A stretch of DNA of 9,757 bases from Nitrospirota bacterium. Its GTDB lineage: Bacteria > Nitrospirota > Thermodesulfovibrionia > Thermodesulfovibrionales > Magnetobacteriaceae. The stretch is taken from NCBI GenBank assembly GCA_015232165.1, contig JADGAE010000050.1:1-9757 (forward strand), written 5' to 3'. A program made the position numbers and the translations under genes. The notes beneath the pieces were generated by a model. The model searched no databases and was not told where the DNA came from. It was given only the letters and a program-made list of their open reading frames with translations. This document shows, in pieces, positions 6,531 through 9,757 of this stretch (position 1 is its first letter; each line of letters begins with the position of its first letter).

Positions 6531-7456
6531 CTGCACGCTGCACATACACGCTGCACACTGGCGGGGTCTGAGGCAGAGTAAATGGCCACACTTGAGTCTA
6601 TCCGCTTAATGAGGCCGCTTAACACCGTCCCCGGCCCAACCTCTATAAACGTATCCACACCGGCCTGCAGCATAGTCCTGATGGAGTCCTCCCACAACAG
6701 GGGACTCTTTAACTGCCTCAGAAGCGATGCCTTGACCCCCGCAACGTCGCTGAGGACTGCGGCATCGGCGTTGTTGACTATCGGTATGGATGGTGCATTA
6801 AATGTGACATTTTCAAAGAAGGCGCTTAATCTTTGGGCGGCCTCCGCCATCAACTCACAGTGTGATGGCACGCTAACGGCCAGGGGTTTGGCCATCCGTG
6901 CACCGGCTGCCTTTGCGGCCTCTATGGCCTCCTCTACGGCCTTCTTCAGACCGGCGATAACTATCTGTTGGGGGCAATTGTAGTTTGCCGGGGCCACATA
7001 ACCACTTTTCACTCCCTGACACAACTGCTCTACCTTTTGTCTGTCAAGCCCCACGATGGCCGCCATCAGGCCCTGTCCCTCGGGGACGGCCTCCTGCATA
7101 AGCTCCCCGCGCCTTTGCGTCAACACCAGGGCGTCTCTCAAAGAGAGCACACCCGCTGCCACCAGGGCACTGTACTCGCCAAGGCTATGACCCGCCACCA
7201 TTGACGGTGTTAGGCCACTGTCTTGTATGACCCGATACAGGGCAATGCTCGTAAGCACCAGGGACGGCTGCGTATTTACGCTCCTGTTGAGCGCATCCTT
7301 TGGACCGTTAAAGCACATGTTGCCAATATCATAACCCAATGCCTCGCCGGCCTCCTGATACAGCCCCTTTATGCTATCGTACTGATTATACAGATCACGC
7401 CCCATGCCAACGGCCTGACTGCCCTGACCCGGAAAGACAAAGGCTACCTTACCCAT
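6527..7456 (-). CDS. fabD: Malonyl-CoA:ACP transacylase
   Basis: A 309-residue FabD, which moves malonyl from CoA to acyl carrier protein at the entry of type II fatty-acid synthesis in the cytoplasm. Visible are the oxyanion-hole motif FPGQGSQ (8-14), the nucleophile elbow GHSLGEY (89-95) with S91, the malonate-binding arginine in QRRGELMQ (R116), the catalytic histidine in VPSHCELM (H199), and the closing VGPGTVLSGLIKR (273-285). Length is normal. The ATG at 7456 begins the conserved VAFVFPGQG strand and has a purine-rich AGGTAGGGAG (7459-7468) upstream. The last residues (VQRVCAACS) come from a short tandem duplication and look like a drifted tail. Unusually it is not next to fabH, fabG, acpP or plsX; it sits between etfA and ilvC. 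A 21-codon frame bridges the gap from etfA and ends in the TAATG that starts fabD. Confidence 0.96.
   Translation of the reverse strand: MGKVAFVFPGQGSQAVGMGRDLYNQYDSIKGLYQEAGEALGYDIGNMCFNGPKDALNRSVNTQPSLVLTSIALYRVIQDSGLTPSMVAGHSLGEYSALVAAGVLSLRDALVLTQRRGELMQEAVPEGQGLMAAIVGLDRQKVEQLCQGVKSGYVAPANYNCPQQIVIAGLKKAVEEAIEAAKAAGARMAKPLAVSVPSHCELMAEAAQRLSAFFENVTFNAPSIPIVNNADAAVLSDVAGVKASLLRQLKSPLLWEDSIRTMLQAGVDTFIEVGPGTVLSGLIKRIDSSVAIYSASDPASVQRVCAACS
6534..6557. repeat. Short tandem repeat in the fabD 3' end
   Basis: CACGCTGCACA occurs at 6534-6544 and again at 6547-6557, a period of 13 nt. Because 13 is not a multiple of three, the two copies are read in different frames and together encode the final FabD residues just before the TGA stop. 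Confidence 0.55.
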
Positions 7457-7521
7457 TACTCCCTACCTGTCATTCCAGCGAAAGCTGGAATCCATGTCTT
7501 TACAAATGCTGTCTTACTCAT
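7456..7521 (-). CDS. Possible 21-residue bridging ORF, repeat-derived
   Basis: An ATG that overlaps the etfA stop (TGATG) opens a 21-codon frame whose TAA overlaps the fabD ATG (TAATG), tiling the gap exactly. AAGG lies a few nt before the ATG. Its middle, TWIPAFAGMTG, is the standard translation of the dispersed hairpin repeat at 7472-7491, so the peptide itself is unlikely to have an evolved function. If translated, it could carry ribosomes from etfA to fabD. Chance tiling remains possible. Confidence 0.22.
   Translation of the reverse strand: MSKTAFVKTWIPAFAGMTGRE
7472..7491. repeat. Dispersed ATTCC(N)GC-GAAA hairpin repeat unit
   Basis: ATTCCAGC (7472-7479), loop GAAA (7480-7483) and GCTGGAAT (7484-7491) form a perfect 8-bp stem capped by a GNRA tetraloop. 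With the flanking GTC and CCA it matches the widespread intergenic repeat of the form GTCATTCC-GC-GAAA-GC-GGAATCCA seen in many bacterial genomes (REP-like). It lies between etfA and fabD, where such hairpins may stabilise or separate parts of a polycistronic message. Only one copy is in this window. Confidence 0.7.
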
Positions 7522-8708
7522 CACGCCTTACCCTCTTTTATCTTTTTTATCAACAACGGGACTATCTCATAGACATCACCAACGATCCCGTAGTTTGCGA
7601 TGTTGAATATGGGGGCCTCAGGGTTCTTGTTGATTGCGATGATGACATCGGAGGACTGCATGCCCACCATGTGCTGGACGGCCCCGGAGATGCCACAGGC
7701 TATGTATATCTTTGGACAGACGGTCTTGCCGGTTTGTCCGACCTGATGACTGTAGGGCATCCAGCCCTCATCCACGGCTGCCCTGGATGCACCCACGGTG
7801 CCGTTGACCAGCGCGGCCAGCTCCTTGAGCATATCAAAACCCTTTGCGTTGCCCAAGCCACGTCCGCCGGAGACGATGACCTCGGCCTCCTGGAGGTTGA
7901 TCGTAAACAGGCTGTCGTCCTTGATGCTATCGACGACCCTGGTCCTGGCGGTAGTCGTCGGTGATGCGACATTGACGATCTCACCGGTTCGGCAGGTGTC
8001 ATAGGAGCCCTTTTTCATGACCTTTGGTCTGACGGTGGCCATCTGTGGTCTGGCCGTTGGGCAGAGGATCGTGGCCATGATGTTTCCGCCAAAGGCGGGC
8101 CGTATGGCAAGCAGGTTCCTGGTGTCGGCGTCGATCTCCAGGGCGGTGCAGTCGGCGGTAAGCCCTGCCCTCAGACGCGTTGCCACGCGCGGCAGAAACG
8201 ACCGCCCCAGGGCCGTTGCCCCGGCAAGGACGATCTCCGGGCGATGTTGCAAGATCAACCGGTGAAGCAGTTCCGTATAAGGCTCGTCATTAAAAACCCG
8301 TAGGGTCTCATCGCTGCATAGGTACACCTTATCCGCACCCCATTTGACAAGTTCTGCGGCCTCTGAATCGGTACAGCCAAAGAGCGCCGTACTTAGCTCA
8401 ACACCAAGTCTGTCGGCTAATTGGTGCCCCACGCCCAAAAGCTCAAAGGCTACCTGTGAAAGTCGCCCGTCACGCTGCTCGGCAAACACCATCACACCCT
8501 TGCAATTGGGCAGTGTTGCCGCCATCCCGCTTCCCTCGCGGTACTCTTTAATTGCCCCCTCGGGGCAGACATTTAAACAGGCCTTACACAACTGACAGTA
8601 CTCGTTGATGAAAGCCCTGCCATCTATCATAACTATTGCATCATAGGGGCATGAGCTTACACAGCTCTCACAGCCGCTACATAGTGGGTTATCTACCTTG
8701 ATCTGCAT
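7521..8708 (-). CDS. etfA: EtfA with N-terminal 2[4Fe-4S] ferredoxin domain
   Basis: A 395-residue electron-transfer flavoprotein alpha subunit. Residues 1-57 are a bacterial ferredoxin domain with two Cys clusters, C10/C13/C16 with C20 and C38/C41/C44 with C48, enough for two [4Fe-4S] centres. The EtfA N-terminal domain follows (about 70-250), then the FAD-binding C-terminal domain: SGGRGLG (280-286), GASRAAVDEGW (306-316), QVGQTGKTV (322-330), GISGAVQH (339-346) and AINKNPEAPIF (358-368). The fusion is longer than ordinary EtfA (about 310-330 residues) and matches CarE of the Acetobacterium caffeyl-CoA reductase, which bifurcates electrons between the acyl-CoA dehydrogenase and ferredoxin. 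The gene order acyl-CoA dehydrogenase, etfB, etfA is the carCDE order. It begins 19 nt after etfB; a GGAAAGGGGG purine run precedes it at 8719-8728. Bifurcation is inferred, not shown. Confidence 0.93.
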   Translation of the reverse strand: MQIKVDNPLCSGCESCVSSCPYDAIVMIDGRAFINEYCQLCKACLNVCPEGAIKEYREGSGMAATLPNCKGVMVFAEQRDGRLSQVAFELLGVGHQLADRLGVELSTALFGCTDSEAAELVKWGADKVYLCSDETLRVFNDEPYTELLHRLILQHRPEIVLAGATALGRSFLPRVATRLRAGLTADCTALEIDADTRNLLAIRPAFGGNIMATILCPTARPQMATVRPKVMKKGSYDTCRTGEIVNVASPTTTARTRVVDSIKDDSLFTINLQEAEVIVSGGRGLGNAKGFDMLKELAALVNGTVGASRAAVDEGWMPYSHQVGQTGKTVCPKIYIACGISGAVQHMVGMQSSDVIIAINKNPEAPIFNIANYGIVGDVYEIVPLLIKKIKEGKA

Positions 8709-8727
8709 ATCCGTGCATCCCCCTTTC

Positions 8728-9510
8728 CTATATACACCTTATGGATTTCAGCGCCCCGACAAGTTCTTCCACCTGATGATCCGGCGTACCCTGGAGCATC
8801 TTTCTGTCCTTCTTGACCTCCGGCGCAAATATGTTCCTGACCTGCGTGGGGGAGCCATCGACGCCCACATCCCCGGGTGAGACACCTATATCGGTGTGAG
8901 TGAGTCTCTTGATTTCGAGCTTCTTTGCCCTCATCTTACCCTTAAGTGAGGGCAGCCGCGGTTGATTCAACTCCCTGACGACGGTTATCAACGCCGGCAG
9001 TGAGACCTCAACGACATCGTAGCCGTCATCCATCAACCGACGCACTGTGATTGTATTGTTGCCTAATGATACCAACTTGCTGACGTAGCACACGTTAGGG
9101 ATATTCAAGAACTCTGCAATGGCCGGTCCCACCTGGGCAGTGTCGCCATCTATAGCCTGCTTGCCACAGATAATCAGGTCGTAGCCTATCTTTTTGATCG
9201 CCCCACTAAGGGCACAGGCCGTTGCCCACGTGTCCGAACCGGCAAAGACCCTGTCGGTCAACAACACGGCCTCATCCGCACCCATTGCCACTGCCTCCCT
9301 GAGGGCGGTCTCTGCCTGAGGCGGGCCCATCGTCAAGACAGTCACCGAGGCGTTCTCCATTTCTTTTATGTTCAGGGCAGCCTCAATAGCGTTGAGGTCG
9401 TAGGGGTTGATTATGCTTGGAACTCCGTCGCGTATGAGGGTATTGGTCTGGGGATTTATCCTGACCTCGGCAGTATCGGGTACCTGCTTTATACATACAA
9501 CGATCTTCAT
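8728..9510 (-). CDS. etfB: Electron-transfer flavoprotein beta subunit
   Basis: A 260-residue EtfB that pairs with the fused EtfA to pass electrons to or from the acyl-CoA dehydrogenase. Hallmarks are [13 protein letters not shown] (6-18), [13 protein letters not shown] (34-46), [19 protein letters not shown] (61-79), DTWATA (93-98), [14 protein letters not shown] (116-129) and the family signature [21 protein letters not shown] (171-191). The opening KQVPDT and NPYD pattern resembles the EtfB of bifurcating anaerobic complexes such as Acidaminococcus and clostridial Bcd-Etf, rather than the KRVVDYN type of mitochondrial-like, non-bifurcating Etf. The start overlaps the stop of the acyl-CoA dehydrogenase (ATGA), showing translational coupling in one operon. 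The C-terminal end is normal in length. Which nucleotide (FAD or AMP) it binds cannot be read with certainty. Confidence 0.95.
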   Translation of the reverse strand: MKIVVCIKQVPDTAEVRINPQTNTLIRDGVPSIINPYDLNAIEAALNIKEMENASVTVLTMGPPQAETALREAVAMGADEAVLLTDRVFAGSDTWATACALSGAIKKIGYDLIICGKQAIDGDTAQVGPAIAEFLNIPNVCYVSKLVSLGNNTITVRRLMDDGYDVVEVSLPALITVVRELNQPRLPSLKGKMRAKKLEIKRLTHTDIGVSPGDVGVDGSPTQVRNIFAPEVKKDRKMLQGTPDHQVEELVGALKSIRCI

Positions 9511-9757
9511 TTCTTGTTACCCTGCCTGGTTGCTTCTTTTATGAGATTCTGGCATATAACGTTTCTCTGTATCTGATTAGTGCCTTCATATATCTGTAGA
9601 ATCTTGGCGTCGCGCATCATCTTTTCAACGGGGTAGTCGCGCATGTAGCCCGAGCCGCCCATTACCTGAAGTGCGTCGGTGGTGACCTTCATGGCCACAT
9701 CGGTGGCAAAGGTCTTTGCCATGGCCGAGTCCTTTGTGATGTCCTTGGCGCCGCTGT
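9507..9757 (-). CDS. Acyl-CoA dehydrogenase, C-terminal part
   Basis: Only the last 83 codons or so are in the window; the gene continues past the right edge. The visible part begins ..[19 protein letters not shown] and contains [19 protein letters not shown] followed by [11 protein letters not shown]. The Glu in YEGTNQIQR is the catalytic base of short- and medium-chain acyl-CoA dehydrogenases, and it is present. The family oxidises acyl-CoA to 2-enoyl-CoA or, when coupled to a bifurcating Etf, reduces enoyl-CoA. The ATGA overlap with etfB and the ferredoxin-fused etfA downstream suggest a butyryl- or caffeyl-CoA-reductase-type complex. The substrate cannot be judged from the C-terminal end alone. 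The internal ATG at 9722 is within the conserved domain and is not the start. Confidence 0.93.
   Translation of the reverse strand, partial: SGAKDITKDSAMAKTFATDVAMKVTTDALQVMGGSGYMRDYPVEKMMRDAKILQIYEGTNQIQRNVICQNLIKEATRQGNKK

Noticed and set aside
8708..8718. Alternative ATG at 8718 ahead of etfA
   Set aside because: It is out of frame with etfA and reaches a stop after nine codons; the etfA start at 8708 matches the ferredoxin-domain beginning.

Overview
The window reads as part of a chromosome of moderate GC content from an anaerobic or facultatively anaerobic bacterium. The best clue is an electron-transfer flavoprotein whose alpha subunit carries an N-terminal two-cluster ferredoxin domain, encoded with its beta subunit and an acyl-CoA dehydrogenase. 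That arrangement is typical of anaerobes. I cannot fix the phylum. A Nitrospirota or deltaproteobacterial-type genome fits the mix of an HDOD signalling protein, class I KARI and GC-rich palindromic repeats, but this is a guess. No rRNA, tRNA, CRISPR array or complete transposon was seen.

Layout, left to right. Positions 1-124 form a compact control region. It holds two divergently oriented sigma70-like promoters, both with a perfect TTGACA box, and a 9-bp perfect inverted repeat between them. The rightward promoter drives thiS (131-331), whose ATG falls where transcription should begin, so its mRNA may be leaderless. Everything after 464 is on the minus strand and is best read from right to left.

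The minus-strand block starts at the right edge with the 3' end of an acyl-CoA dehydrogenase gene, joined to etfB by an ATGA overlap and followed 19 nt later by ferredoxin-fused etfA. Together they look like a caffeyl-CoA-reductase-like or other electron-bifurcating acyl-CoA dehydrogenase/Etf system. A 64-nt gap containing a dispersed-type hairpin repeat leads to fabD (malonyl-CoA:ACP transacylase). ilvC (ketol-acid reductoisomerase) follows, probably with its own promoter. After a very GC-rich hairpin come a membrane-anchored coiled-coil protein and an HDOD-GAF signalling protein, again coupled by ATGA.

Left of the HDOD gene is an 89-bp GC-rich palindromic element with 10-bp terminal inverted repeats. 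It sits upstream of an AIPR-family gene (abortive infection/phage resistance) with a strong Shine-Dalgarno site and a recognisable PD-(D/E)xK-like nuclease signature. The AIPR gene overlaps by 35 nt, out of frame, a TrmN6-like N6-adenine methyltransferase gene. This nuclease-like plus adenine-methyltransferase pair is the most plausible candidate for an undescribed defence module, although the methyltransferase may simply be a housekeeping tRNA enzyme that AIPR landed beside.

Functionally the right half is metabolic (acyl-CoA redox chemistry, fatty-acid initiation, branched-chain amino-acid synthesis), the middle is signalling, and the left is a possible defence/modification pair plus a sulfur-carrier gene.
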